NCBI GenBank assembly: GCA_037176705.1
Contig: CM073887.1
Location: 45,074,001-45,138,000 of the forward strand
Length of the DNA: 64,000 nucleotides
Direction of reading: 5' to 3'
From: Molossus alvarezi
Taxonomy: Eukaryota; Chordata; Mammalia; Chiroptera; Molossidae
The position numbers and the translations under genes were made by a program. This document shows positions 11,255 to 21,415 of the stretch, one piece after another. The notes under the pieces were generated by a model. The model had not been told where the DNA came from, made no database searches, and worked only from the letters and a program-made list of their open reading frames with translations. Positions within the stretch are counted from its first letter, which is position 1. Every line of letters begins with the position of its first letter.

Positions 11255-12011
11255 CGAAGAGAGTGGGCAAGTTCAGGTTGGAATCCTGAATCCTTTTCTA
11301 AAGAGTCCCAGTTGGCTGGGCATCTCATCCAGGAGACGTCTGGAAATGGAGTTCTCTGTGTGTTTCTGTAATGAGATGAGCTCAAGTATCTTTGTTAAGA
11401 CCGGTAAATTGTGTTCCAAACGCTCTTGGCTGTGCAGGTGCTGTGGTCCTTCTTACCAGAGACCATTTGGAATGAGAGTGGCTATCTCCAGCCAGGGCTG
11501 AGCAGTTGTTAAGAAGGATTAGTTAGCTGTAGCAGATGTGAAAATGTGCCTTTAAATGGGCTTTTTCCCACCCCACCCCACTCTCCACCCACAGAAATCC
11601 TATTTCTCCATCCTTACGGCACAGCTAATAATGCCATAGCTTCTGAGAAACTCGTGATGTAGCTTCCAGTTGAGACTGGCCGATGCTTTCCCAGGTTCCA
11701 CCACCCTTTTGTGTATAAATCTATTATATTGCTTCTTTTATTTACCTTGTAGTATAATCACTTTTATACACCTAGAGCTACCCTATACAATATTAAGTTC
11801 GTTGAGGGAGGAATCATCTTTCTTTTTCTTTCATTTCCTCTCAGCAGCTTTCACAGTTATTCATGCACAGCAGGTGCTCAATACGTGTTAGTGACATGAA
11901 TAAAGGGATAAGAGAGGGCACAGTTACTCCTACTCAGGCGGTGGCTAACCGCCAAGTATGACTGAGAAAAACAGACAGGAGCAGGGATCTTAAACTTCTC
12001 ACTGCCTTGCT
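11255..12011. other. no recognised feature
   Basis: Apparently unique intergenic sequence. Short ORFs only. Confidence 0.5.
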
Positions 12012-12028
12012 AAGAAACCCAGACAACA

Positions 12029-12276
12029 GCCCTGGCAGGTTTGGCTCAGTGGTTAGAGCATTGGCCTGTGGTCCAGAGAGACCTGGGTTCGGTTCCCGCT
12101 AAGGGCACGTACCTCGGTTGCAGTTTGTCCCCGGCCCTGGTTGGTCGTGTGGGTGGCAGCCACTTGATGTGTCCCTTTCACGTCGATGTTTCTCTTTCTC
12201 TCTCTTCCTCTCTCTCCCTCCCGCTCCATCTGAACAAAAAATAGAAAAATGTCTTCAGGTGAGGATTTAAAAAAAA
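12029..12276 (+). mobile_element. Ves SINE with perfect 17-bp TSD
   Basis: 'aagaaacccagacaaca' occurs at 12012-12028 and 12277-12293 without mismatch. The body is nearly consensus, so this looks like one of the younger insertions. Confidence 0.95.
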
Positions 12277-12299
12277 AAGAAACCCAGACAACAGAACTA

Positions 12300-12516
12300 G
12301 ACCTCCCCTAACTGGCACCCCAAGGTATATGATGTCCAGTCATCCTGAAAGCTGAAGATTAACTACTAAGACATATATGATCCTTTATGCTCCTCTCTCC
12401 CAGTCAGTATCCCCACAAAGGGAACCACTTTTCCAGTCTCTATCACTATAAGTTAGCTTTGCCTGTTTGATTTATACATAAGGAGAAACAGAGGAAAAGG
12501 AGATATATATATAGGG
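12300..12516 (-). mobile_element. LINE-1 3' UTR fragment
   Basis: Around 12400-12475, 'tccccacaaagggaaccact' and 'cactataagttagctttgcc' are the reverse complement of text at 14716-14765, so the two pieces are the same L1 3' region in opposite orientation. Confidence 0.65.
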
Positions 12517-12612
12517 GTGGGCAAAAGTAGGATTACAATTGTGAGAACAGAGAGTTTATTCTTATATCATTATTTATTAATTATTGTATTAGTTTCCATA
12601 TGAACAACTGCT
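12517..12612 (+). mobile_element. mariner-like MITE end
   Basis: Starts 'ggggtgggcaaaagtaggat' and continues 'ttattaattattgtattag'. This matches my memory of a common mammalian mariner-type non-autonomous element with a 'gggtgggcaaaagtagg' terminus. The opposite terminus is not found. A GT microsatellite begins where the match fades. Confidence 0.5.
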
Positions 12613-12614
12613 TT

Positions 12615-12615
<1 letters not shown>

Positions 12616-12650
<35 letters not shown>

Positions 12651-12671
12651 AGAGAGACAGAGAGAGAGAGT
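12616..12671. repeat. (GT)n then (GA)n microsatellite
   Basis: About 17 GT repeats followed by a GA-rich stretch. Confidence 0.95.
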
Positions 12672-12809
12672 TGGGTTAGTTGATAAATGAAAAATGTAGG
12701 TTCATAAAGAAATATCTAATTTCACTTTACTATTTGCTTATAAATGTGTCCTAGGATGCTATCTCTAAAATAACTAAGTTACACTGTTTTAATAAACGTA
12801 CATTTTAAT

Positions 12810-13078
12810 GCCCTGGCTGGTTTGACTCAGCGGTTAGAGCTTCAGCCTGTGGTCCACAGAGACACGGGTTCGGTTCCCGCCAAGGGCATGGCAGGTACCT
12901 CGGTTGCAGTTCATCCGGGCCTGGGTTGGGGTTGTGTGGGTGGCGGCCGGTGGATGTGTCTCTCTCACATCGATGTTGCTCTCTCTTCCTCTCTCTCTCC
13001 CTCCCTCCCTCCCTCCCTCTCTCTCTGTCTGAAGATAAATGCAAAAAAAGTGTCCTCGGGTGAGAATAAAAAAACAAC
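12810..13078 (+). mobile_element. Ves SINE
   Basis: Full-length copy carrying an expanded CTCC run in its pyrimidine body and an A-rich tail broken by C ('aaaaacaacaaca'). Confidence 0.9.
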
Positions 13079-13219
13079 AACATACATTTCAAGCAAATAA
13101 GACATGGACAATTCATTGTTTGTGCCTAGTGGGGACGCTAAATGTTGATCTCCAGGACCAGGGCTCCACCACCATCACCATAGGATGAACACACCAGGGC
13201 ATTTAAGAGGGTAATTGCT

Positions 13220-13462
13220 GCCCTGGCCAGTTTGGCTCAGCAATTAGAGCGTCAGCCTGCGGTCCAGAGAGACCCGGGTTCGGTTCCCACTAAGGGCACG
13301 TACCTCGGTTGCAGTTCGTCCCCAGCCTGGTTGAGTTGCGTAGGTGGCAACCACTCGATATGTCCCTTTCACATCGATGCCTCTCTCTCTCTCTCTCCCC
13401 CTCCCACTCTATCTGAACAAAAAATGGAAAAATGTCCTTGGGTGAGGATAAAAAAAAAAAAA
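13220..13462 (+). mobile_element. Ves SINE with TSD
   Basis: 'agagggtaattgct' before and 'agagggtagttgtt' after the A-run. Confidence 0.93.
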
Positions 13463-13543
13463 AAGAGGGTAGTTGTTGTCTTCAGGAGAATGAATGTATC
13501 ATTTTTACAGGCAAATGGCATCATTCTAAAAGTTTTAACCTCT

Positions 13544-13750
13544 GCCTGGCTGGGTGGCTCAGTTGGTTGAGCTTGTCCCACACACCAAAAAGGTTGTGGG
13601 TTCGACTCCCAGTCAGGCACAAACCTGGGTTGTGGATTCAATTCCCAGTCAGGACACATTTAGGAGGCAACCAATTGGGGTCTCATATCTCTCTCTCTCT
13701 CTCCTTTCTCTCTAGGATCAACAAAGTATCCTTGGGTGATGATCAAGAAA
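13544..13750 (+). mobile_element. older tRNA-derived SINE
   Basis: Head 'gcctggctgggtggctcag' with 'caccaaaaaggttgtgggtt'. The 'ccagtcaggaca' block is duplicated internally. TSD approximately 'agttttaacct' / 'agattttaacct'. Confidence 0.82.
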
Positions 13751-14046
13751 GATTTTAACCTTTTATAAAAGCTTTGTTTTCTCCATTCTTTCTGTTTTGT
13801 GATCAGTTAGAGAGCATTCAATACTGAAGAGACATCTGCCAACAGCCGGAGCCCTCCCTGCGGTAACGCGCATTTCCCAGACCTCCGCATGCCCGTACCC
13901 AGGTCTTCGTTCCCCGAGCTGGAGCCCTCTTTCTTCTCCCTGTCTTGGTGTCTTTGTTTCTTTTCTTTTACAGTTTCCTTAGGTCCCTCACTACTTCCCA
14001 CCCTCTGGCAACTTACTGGGTCTTCCACAAACAGATAAGAGTTTCT

Positions 14047-14295
14047 GCCCTGGCCAGTTTGGCTCAGCGGTTAGAGCGTCGGCCTGCGGTCCTGAGAGAC
14101 CCGGGTTCGGTTCCCGCTAAGGGCACGCACCTCGGTTGCAGTTTGTCCCCGGCCCTGGTCGGTTGTGCGGGTGGCAGCCACTCGATGTGTCCCTTTCACA
14201 TCGATGTTTCTCTCTCTCTCTCTGTCCCTCTCTCTCCCTCCCACTCTACCTGAACAAAAAATGGAAAAATGTCCTCTGGTGAGGATTAAAAAAAA
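14047..14295 (+). mobile_element. Ves SINE with TSD
   Basis: Near-consensus copy. 'aagagtttct' at 14037-14046 and 14296-14305. Confidence 0.93.
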
Positions 14296-14848
14296 AAGAG
14301 TTTCTGTGGAGGGTTCTTCTCCCTCCAAGGCACTTTGGATGAAAGGAAGCAGGGTTAGTAGTTCTGGTACTTAGCTAAACACCTACACCCTCTGGCTCAG
14401 TACTCAGTTCCTGGGTACATACAGTAGAGAAATTAGTGTGTACCCAAGACATGGACAAGAGTGTTCACAGCAGCTTTATTCACAATAACCAAAAGCTGGA
14501 AACAACCAAATGCCCATCAACAACAAAATAGATAAACTGTGATATAGATCACATAATGGAATGATACACAGCGAAGAAAGATAATGAATCATTGCTATAC
14601 ATAGACCACTGTACATGGAAGAATCTCAAAGGCAATGATGAGAAAAAGAAGCCAAACACACAAATACCTATCCCTCTGTCTATTTCTCCATATGTATAAA
14701 TCAGACAGGCAAAGCTAATTTATAGTGATAGAGACTGCAAAAGTGGTTCCCTTTGTGGGGATACTGACTAGGAGAGAGCATAAGGGATCCTATCTCAATA
14801 TGGTTTGCAGTTCCATGGTCCTGATAAACATGTAAAAAGTTATCAGGT

Positions 14849-15090
14849 GCCCTGGCCGGTGGTTAGAGTGTCGGCCGCAGACCAATGAGTGGCGGGTTCT
14901 ATTCCGGTCAAGGGCACGTATCTGAACCTCAGTTGCAATTCGTCCCGGCCCTGGTTGGGGTTGTGCAGGAAGCAACCAGTCAATGTGTCCCTCTCAGGTT
15001 GATGTTTCTCTCTCTCTCTCCCTCTCCCTCCCTCCCACTCTATGTGAACAAAAATGGGAAAATATCCTAGGGTGAGGATTAACAAAAAAC
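14849..15090 (+). mobile_element. Ves SINE, head internally shortened
   Basis: The head reads 'gccctggccggtggttagag', missing the usual 'tttggctcagc' that includes part of the A box. TSD 'aaaaagttatcagg' / 'aaaaagttatcacgg'. Confidence 0.9.
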
Positions 15091-15107
15091 AAAAAGTTAT
15101 CACGGTT

Positions 15108-15319
15108 GCCTAACCGGTGTAGCTCAGTGGATTGAGCGCCATCCCACAGACTAAGAGGTCCTGGTTCCATTCCTGGTCAGGGCACATGTCCCGGTTGTGG
15201 GCTCGATCCCCAGTAGGGGGTGTGCAGGAGGCAGCTGATTGATGTTTCCCTCTCACATCAATGTTTCTATATCTCTCTCCCTTCCTCTTTCTCTAAAAAA
15301 ATCAATAAAAACATTTTTT
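15108..15319 (+). mobile_element. Ves-related SINE (AATCAATAAA-tail type)
   Basis: Head 'gcctaaccggtgtagctcag', 'cagactaagaggtcctggtt', tail 'aaaaaatcaataaaaac'. It uses the target already duplicated by the preceding Ves ('aaaaagtgatcagg'). Confidence 0.88.
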
Positions 15320-15399
15320 AAAAAAGTGATCAGGATTAATGCACTTTGTGTAAGTTATACCTCCGTGAAAACGTGAGAAAATATAATGAAATTAAAAAT

Positions 15400-15999
15400 A
15401 ATAGTAAAGTAACCCATGTGTTACAAATTCCAAAACAGGAAACAAGCCGAGCTCTCCCGCTCTCCCCCGCATTCTGCTTTGCCTGTCTCCTCGTGCACGT
15501 GTGCCAGGGTGGCATATGATGGGCGCTGTTAGCATATGACGTGAGGAAATGTGCAAAGCAAGCAGACAGCGCGGCAGATGGAAACGCGCTCACCTTGCCA
15601 GAGGAATCGGTCTGCACCTTCCTTTGCAGGGTCCTCAGCTGTGCATGTGGAAGGTGAGCGTATGTCTGTGAAAGATGGTGCAGTAAACAGTTTCTCCCTG
15701 ACTTCACCTTCACACTCTACCTCAGCGTCAAGGAAGACGCTCCCTTAAAGTGCCAGCACCCACGCTCTCTTCTCTACCCTGTTCATTTGCTGAGGGCATG
15801 GGGTACAGTACCCATCACGCCTCTGCTCTCTCCCTCGTCCTCTTCGTCGCCTAGTTTATCCGCTTACATCATTGTCCACGTCCTCCTTGTTATTGTTCTA
15901 CTTCCTTCTCTATCCCCCCACCTCTCTGCGACTCCCTCTCATTCCTTTCTTCTAGAATGTGCAAGAAAGATCTAAAGATTCTCTACAGCCTTCTGAGTT
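15400..15999. other. no recognised feature
   Basis: Unique-looking, pyrimidine-rich on the plus strand towards 15830-15950. ORFs of 60-125 codons lack domains. Confidence 0.5.
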
Positions 16000-16220
16000 A
16001 TTTTATTTTTTATGTTGTTGTTAATTCTCACCCGAGGATATTTTCCCATTGATTTTAGATAGAATGGAAGGGAAGGAGGGAGACAGAGAGAAACACTGAT
16101 GTGAGAGAGACACATGGATTTGTTGCCTCCCTCACGACCCCGGCTGAGGCTGGGGTTCAAACCTGCAACTCCTCTGTCCACGGGCAGACATGCCAATCAC
16201 TGAGCCAAACCAGCCAGGGC
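16000..16220 (-). mobile_element. Ves SINE
   Basis: Reverse copy ending 'aaccagccagggc', with a diverged left T-rich end. Part of the body between tail box and head is shortened. Confidence 0.88.
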
Positions 16221-16380
16221 AAATTACTTAATTTTTAAAAGGAATTTGAAGAAAGCTAGATTTTGTTTTAGAAAACATCTTTCCCATTGAGGTAAACACA
16301 TGTGTATATTATTAAAAAGAAATTTGATTTTTAGACTACATAGCTGCAACTCTAAAAAGTTAAAAAAAAAAAAAATCAAA

Positions 16381-16607
16381 CCCTGGCTGGTTTGTCTTAG
16401 TGGTTAGAGCTTTGGCCTGCGGACCAAAGGGTCTCGGTTGGATTCCAGTCGAGGGAACGTACCTGGGGTCAATCCGCAGCCCCAGTCGGGGTCATGTGGG
16501 AGGCAACCAGTTGATGTGTCTCTCTCACATAGATGTTTCTCTCTCCCTTCCACTCTCTAAACATCAATGGAAAAATATCCTCAGGTGAAGATTAACAAAC
16601 AAACAAA
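16381..16607 (+). mobile_element. Ves SINE
   Basis: The head begins 'ccctggctggtttgtcttag' and the tail is 'aacaaacaaacaaaaaaa'. 'aaaaagttaaa' on both sides is a likely TSD, although extra A-rich bases lie between it and the head. Confidence 0.88.
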
Positions 16608-16892
16608 AAAAGTTAAACAAAGCCTGTTGGAATTGTATTATTGTAAGCTCGCTGATTCCTCCTGAGGAAAACCATTACCAGAAACACTTTTACTAAGTTC
16701 TGAAAAGATTTATTCAAAGTGAAAGTCACAAAATTTCTAAATGACCTCGATTTATATACAGTATAAATTTATATACAGTAAGTTACAAATTACCCAGCAG
16801 TAGAAAAGCAGTTATGGGAGATTTGTTTCATTTATACTTATGAGCCACAGAGAGACGAGTGGGAGGGGGGGGATGTAGGGAGGGGTGAGGGC
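16608..16892. other. no recognised feature
   Basis: AT-rich intergenic sequence, changing abruptly to a G-rich stretch at 16858-16890 before the minisatellite. Confidence 0.5.
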
Positions 16893-17290
16893 TGGGTGTG
16901 TGCAGAGATGAGGCTGTGTGCAGAGACGAGGCTGTGTGCAGAGACGAGGCTGTGTGTAGAGACGCGGCTGTGTGCAGAGACGAGGCTGTGTGCAGAGACG
17001 AGGCTGTGTGCAGAGACGAGGCTGTGTGCAGAGACGAGGCTTGTGCAGAGACGAGGCTGTGTGCAGAGACGAGGCTGTGTGCAGAGACGCGGCTGTGTGC
17101 AGAGACGAGGCTGTGTGCAGAGACGAGGCTGTGTGCAGAGACGCAGCTGTGTGCAGAGATGAGGCTGTGTGCAGAGACGCAGCTGTGTGCAGAGATGAGG
17201 CTGTGTGCAGAGACGAGGCTGTGTGCAGAGACGAGGCTGTGTGCAGAGACGCGGCTGTGTGCAGAGATGAGGCTGTGTACAGAGATGAGG
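16893..17290. repeat. 18-bp minisatellite, about 22 units
   Basis: The unit is 'gctgtgtgcagagacgag'. Units differ mainly in one triplet (gag, gcg or gca) and in c/t of 'gacg'. One unit near 17040 lacks one base ('gcttgtgcagagacgag'). Because 18 is a multiple of 3 and the unit has no stop in any frame, long spurious ORFs appear on both strands, up to 215 codons on the minus strand (16812-17459). There is no signal peptide, conserved flank or codon bias to suggest a real protein. Confidence 0.95.
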
Positions 17291-17360
17291 CAAGTGAAGG
17301 CAGATGGAGCCAGGGCTGGATGGCGGAAGCTAACGATTGCCTCGCCTTCAATCCTATAGT

Positions 17361-17951
17361 CTTTTTTTTTTTCTTTTCAACAGATCCTGCCTCAGGTTTA
17401 TTTGTACAAATAGCACAGGAGGACACCAACCCCATGCAGCCCAGTCCTTCCCTTCTCAAATCAGTGGGCAGGAGCCTCTACTCTGGAGCCTTCGTGGGGG
17501 CCTGGGCACCTTTAGGACCTCTGGAGCCTGAGCTGGATGGAGCCAGAGCTGCAGCTGCAGTTTGGGTCTGGGTTTGAGCCTTGGCCTTGGCCTTTGGCTG
17601 CCAGAGCCTGAGAACGATGGCCATGCAGGCATGAGCACGTTTTCCAAACTTGGACGAGTGATATAGGCACGTCGACTGAGTTTACGGCTGTCTGCTGCCC
17701 TTTGGGGCCTCGGCCTTGACCTCCTTGGGCTTTACAAGGGCCTTGATAGCCTTGGCACGTGTGCTCATGGGGTTGTTGGCCTGCATCTTCTTCAGACCCT
17801 TATTGTGCTTCTTGGCAAAGCACATGTTCCTTAGGAATTCGGGGTCCACTCCCTTAAGAGATTTGTATCTTTATGATCAGAGTTCCTTGATGCCGTTTCT
17901 GTGCCACTTTCGGAGCTGGTTGTATGTGGTGTGGTTCTTGGACTTGGCTGT
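17361..17951 (-). pseudogene. RPL29: RPL29 processed pseudogene
   Basis: Read on the minus strand this follows the mRNA for ribosomal protein eL29 without introns. The N-terminal KSKNHTT-like block ends near 17949. Then come a [14 protein letters not shown] stretch, [16 protein letters not shown], and the Lys/Ala-rich C-terminus with its stop at 17478-17480. A 3' UTR with AATAAA (near 17397) and a T-run at 17361-17371 (the A-tail) complete the retrocopy. It is dead: the start codon reads ACA, stops lie at 17877-17879 and 17871-17873, and the centre has small indels and another stop. eL29 is a small, basic 60S ribosomal protein whose gene has seeded many pseudogenes. No clear TSD was found. 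Confidence 0.9.
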
Positions 17952-18485
17952 GTTTGCACCCAAGCTGGCAGCCCCCGAAGAGCTCGAAATCCGTCTCTAA
18001 CTCCCTGTCCAATACTGGGAGGTGAGGCACGATGCGGAGGGTCAGCCTGCAAGGAGGAACGGAAGGGTGCCCCCGGGGGGCAGCTCCTTGGCCTTTCCTC
18101 AGCTGTCCTGAAGAATTCAGCTCCGTCTTTAACCTTGCACACAAACTCACCAAACCAGAACCCTGTGTTAGTCAGACCCTCACCTACACTCCAGAAGGTC
18201 ATCTAGAAGTAGGGGTGGGGTACAGGGGTCTAGAAGTGGGGGTGGAGGTGTTTATAACGCTACCCCACCGCCAGGAGCCCAACTAGTATTTTTTACAGCT
18301 ATTTACTCTACTGTTTTCCCCACGAGAAGTGCTTGAAATGAAACATTCTCCATCTCAAGACATTTCCAGCAAGGTATGGGCACGCTTTCGAGGCTGATGT
18401 CTAGGCAATCACAATGGCCCCGACTTTCATTCTGCTCTGCAGGGAGTTATTGTGGGACCATTTAGAAAATCCACAGTAGGAATAT
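17952..18485. other. no recognised feature
   Basis: GC-moderate sequence upstream of the RPL29 copy. Overlapping ORFs on both strands, none recognisable. A duplicated 'tctagaagt(a/g)ggggtgg' lies near 18203-18245. Confidence 0.45.
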
Positions 18486-18489
18486 GGAG

Positions 18490-18865
18490 AAAATCATGTC
18501 ATTTAACCTGATTCTCAGTTCCCAAATCTTCAAAATTAGGTATGATAACACATACCAGCAGGGCTGTTTTTTTGTTGTTGTTGTTGTTTTAAATATTTTT
18601 TTTATTGATTTTAGAGAGGTAGGAAGGAAGAGGGAGAGAGAGATAGAAACATTGACGAGAGAGAACATTGATTGGCCACCTCCTGCATGTCCCCAGTTGG
18701 GGATTGGGCCCACAACCTGGGCATGTGCCCTGACCGAGAATCAAACCAGTGACCTCTTGGTGCATGGGTTGATGCTCAACCACTGAGCCACACCAGCCAG
18801 GCCTGTTTTGAGGGCTAAATGAGACACAGTGCCAAGCATATAGTAGGTGCTTAGTAAACACCAGT
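18490..18865 (+). repeat. MIR, split by a SINE
   Basis: 'cctgattctcagttcccaaa ... aggtatgataacacatacc' resumes after the insertion as 'gagggctaaatgagacacag ... gtaggtgcttagtaaacacc'. Confidence 0.7.
18571..18802 (-). mobile_element. Ves-related SINE (AATCAATAAA-tail type)
   Basis: (TTG)n and T-run, 'attgattttagagagg', then head ending 'caccagccaggc'. Short TSD 'ctgtttt'. Confidence 0.9.
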
Positions 18866-18869
18866 TCCT

Positions 18870-19679
18870 TCCCATTCCCATCCACTCCACCCCATCCCAC
18901 ATCCCTTAAAAAAAAAGATGAGTTGGTAAATTTATTTCCTTCAAACTACATAGCCAGCAACCAAGATATACTGCCCCTATGTGGGCAGGGCCAACTTGGT
19001 TCAGGCCTAGTGACCCCTCTGTAACTCCCTGTTCTATCAGGTTTGTGACAATTTGGCGCTGCTGCTTTGAGCTAGGAGCATTTTGATATGGCCTGAAACA
19101 CCATCATTGTTTTTTTTTTCTTCCAATTTGTATTAATTTATTTTTGTTACAAATGTTTCTCCTTTTCATTGTTTTTTACTGTCAGAAACACTACCAAATA
19201 CTGTGAGGAACAGATATTCTCCCTTCTGCCCTAAGATTCCCATTGCTAACTTCCATCTCCCATCCCTGGATGGGGGTCAGTTCTGTACAGTAGTTAGTAA
19301 CAAAGCAAACGAACACGCAAACAACAGCTTTACATGTGGATGTTGCCAAATTATGTTACAAAGTCCCAAAGTCAAAAAGCAGCATGAAATCAGTTGCAAA
19401 AATAGGTAGTGACCAAAGCATTCTCTGCTTTACTACAGTCAGATTCAGATACTGACAGAGCAAGTCATCACTTCAGGGAATGGGAACCCTGGGTAGGGTG
19501 TATTTTTAAATCATCTTCAAACAGTCTCCAAGAAGAATGAGGCATGTTCAAAGGCAGGTCCTTTTATTCTGCTGAGCTATTTGATGGTTATGGCTGAGCA
19601 AAGATGGGCCTAGAGCTAAGTGTACCCAGTACGGCCAGAAAGTATTTACAGACTGGTGTTTTTGTTGTGTTTGCTTAAA
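18870..19679. other. no recognised feature
   Basis: Unique-looking intergenic sequence with a 68-codon ORF of no known family at 19203-19409. 'ggccagaaagtatttacag' near 19634 faintly recalls a transposon terminus but has no partner. Confidence 0.45.
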
Positions 19680-19691
19680 AAAAATACTACA

Positions 19692-19787
19692 GCCCTGGCC
19701 AGTTTGGCTCAGCGGTTGGAGCGTCAGCCTGCGGACCAGAGAGTCCTGGGTTCGGTTCCCGCTAGGGGCACGTACCCCCCCCCCAAA
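19692..19787 (+). mobile_element. tRNA-only mini-Ves SINE
   Basis: An 85-nt head with the diagnostic 'ggttggagc' and 'gctaggggcacgtacc', then a C-run and A-run instead of a body. TSD 'aaaatactaca' / 'aaaataccaca'. Confidence 0.88.
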
Positions 19788-19907
19788 AAAATACCACAAC
19801 CCTTATTATTTATATAGTATGACCAAAACGCATTTCACAAAATAATACATATTCTTACCATGCACACATTTATATTGTCTATTCTATTTCATCTGAAAGA
19901 AAATCTG

Positions 19908-20346
19908 GCCTGGCCAGTGTGGCTCAGTGGATTGAACATCATCCCATGGACTAAGAGGTCTAGGTTCAATTCCTGGTCTGGGCACATGCCTGGGTTACCA
20001 ACTGAATCCCCAATAGGGGACGTGCAGGAGGCAGCTGATGGATGTTTCTCACATTGATGGTTTTATCTCTCTCTAAAAAAAAAAAATCAATAAGAACATA
20101 TGGGCCCTGGCCGGTTTGGCTCAGCGGTTAGAGCGTCGGCCTGCGGACCAGAGAGTCCCGGGTTGAGTTCCCGCTAAGGGCACGTACCTCGGTTGCAGTG
20201 TGTCCCCGGCCCCGGTTGGGGTCGTGTGAGTGGCAACCACTTGATGTGTCTGTCTCACATCGATGTTTCTCTCTCTCTCTTCCTTCCTCTCCCTCATGCT
20301 CTATCTGAAGATAAATGCCAAAAAAGAAAGAACATAAAAAAAAAAG
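19908..20346 (+). mobile_element. Ves-related SINE, entered by a Ves copy
   Basis: Head 'gcctggccagtgtggctcag', tail 'aaaaatcaataagaacat'. A perfect 13-bp TSD 'aaagaaaatctgg' lies at 19896-19908 and 20347-20359, outside the nested Ves. Confidence 0.9.
20104..20327 (+). mobile_element. Ves SINE nested in a SINE tail
   Basis: Near-consensus head. The copy ends 'gataaatgcc' plus A-run. TSD 'aagaacata' at 20092-20100 and 20328-20336, inside the tail of the older element. Confidence 0.92.
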
Positions 20347-20624
20347 AAAGAAAATCTGGTTGTGACCCTCTAAATGATTCTACTACCCACAAGTGATATC
20401 AAATGATTCTGACCCTTTGAGAACAGTGGGCTGGATGCTGACTGACTTGGTAAAATAGGGAAAAGGAATCAGTAGTTCCCAAGGGCAACCGGGGAAAGCA
20501 TGTGAGTATGAGTCATAGGAACCGGAGGAGAGAGAACAGCTATGAAGATGTCGTGAGGACCAAGCAATAAAGGAGGAGAGGAGGTGAAATGACCAAGAGT
20601 CATTGGCAGACAACCTGGCTGAGG

Positions 20625-20820
20625 GACTTTTTTAATTGTTTTTTTTTTTTAAGAGAGAGATAGAAACATCAATGTGAGAGAGAAAAACATTGATGGGCTG
20701 CCTCCTGCATAGCCCCCACTGGGGACCAAGCCTGAAACCTGGGCATGTATCCTAACCGGGAATCGAACTGGGACCTCTCAGTCCATGGGATGATGCTCAA
20801 CCCACTGTGCCACACCAGCC
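20625..20820 (-). mobile_element. Ves-related SINE
   Basis: T-run, 'aagagagagatagaaacatc', two 'aacatcaatgtgagaga' style repeats and a head ending 'cacaccagcc'. No clean TSD. Confidence 0.8.
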
Positions 20821-21183
20821 AATCACTTTCACCAATCACCCCCACCCTGCTCCTGGCAACCAACAGTCTGCACTCAAAAACAGACATTTCTGATGTCCAC
20901 TTGAAGCCATTTGCCTGGGAGCATTGTGGCCGCCCCCTGCTCCTGAACATTCAGCCAAGCCTGTGCCTCCCATGAGCGCCCCCTGGAAGTAGCTTTCAGG
21001 TGACGGAGGGAAAGGCTGCCTCTCGTGTGTGAATGCTGACCATGGGGCAGCACGCAGACAGCTCTTACAGAGTGAGCTCAACTCGTGGTGGAGGCAGAGG
21101 TCAGAATCAGGAATTCATGGAAATGAGGGTGAAACTCTGGGCCTCCCCCTCCCCTGCATTCACACCCACCTTACTTGGATCTT

Positions 21184-21400
21184 TTAAAAAATTTTTTTCT
21201 TTCTTTATTGATTTTAGAGAGAGAGGAAGGGAGAGGGAGAGATCGAAACATCGATGAGAGACAACATCGATTGGCTGCCTCCTGCATGCCCCCCACTGGG
21301 GATTTGGCCCACAACCTGGGCATGTGCCCTGACTGGGAATTGAACCGGCGACCTCTTGGTGCACGGGTTGATGCTCAACCACTGAGCCGCATCAACCGGG
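21184..21400 (-). mobile_element. Ves-related SINE with perfect 15-bp TSD
   Basis: 'ccttacttggatctt' at 21169-21183 and 21401-21415. The body contains 'attgattttagagagagagg'. Confidence 0.95.
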
Positions 21401-21415
21401 CCTTACTTGGATCTT

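Larger units (their letters stand above)
14395..15375 (+). mobile_element. LINE-1 3' fragment holding two SINEs
   Basis: 'cagcagctttattcacaata', 'ctggaaacaaccaaatgccc' and 'gataaactgtgatatagatc' are L1 ORF2 end/3' UTR text. It resumes after both SINEs at 'aagtgatcaggattaatgc'. Confidence 0.8.

Noticed and set aside
12029..12110. tRNA genes at SINE heads
   Set aside because: A and B box-like motifs are present but the cloverleaf is degenerate and each copy continues into a SINE body or A-run with TSDs.
16893..17290. CRISPR-like array
   Set aside because: Repeats are contiguous, 18 bp, without spacers, in a mammalian genome.
16812..17459. 215-codon repetitive ORF (SLHTAS repeats) and its five companions
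   Set aside because: Consequence of an 18-bp tandem repeat without stops in any frame. No domain, no conserved flank.
17478..17951. Functional RPL29 gene
   Set aside because: Lost start codon, several in-frame stops, small indels and a poly(A) tail mark a processed pseudogene.
19620..19680. Mariner-type terminus 'ggccagaaagtatttacag'
   Set aside because: No matching inverted end or TA duplication could be found nearby.
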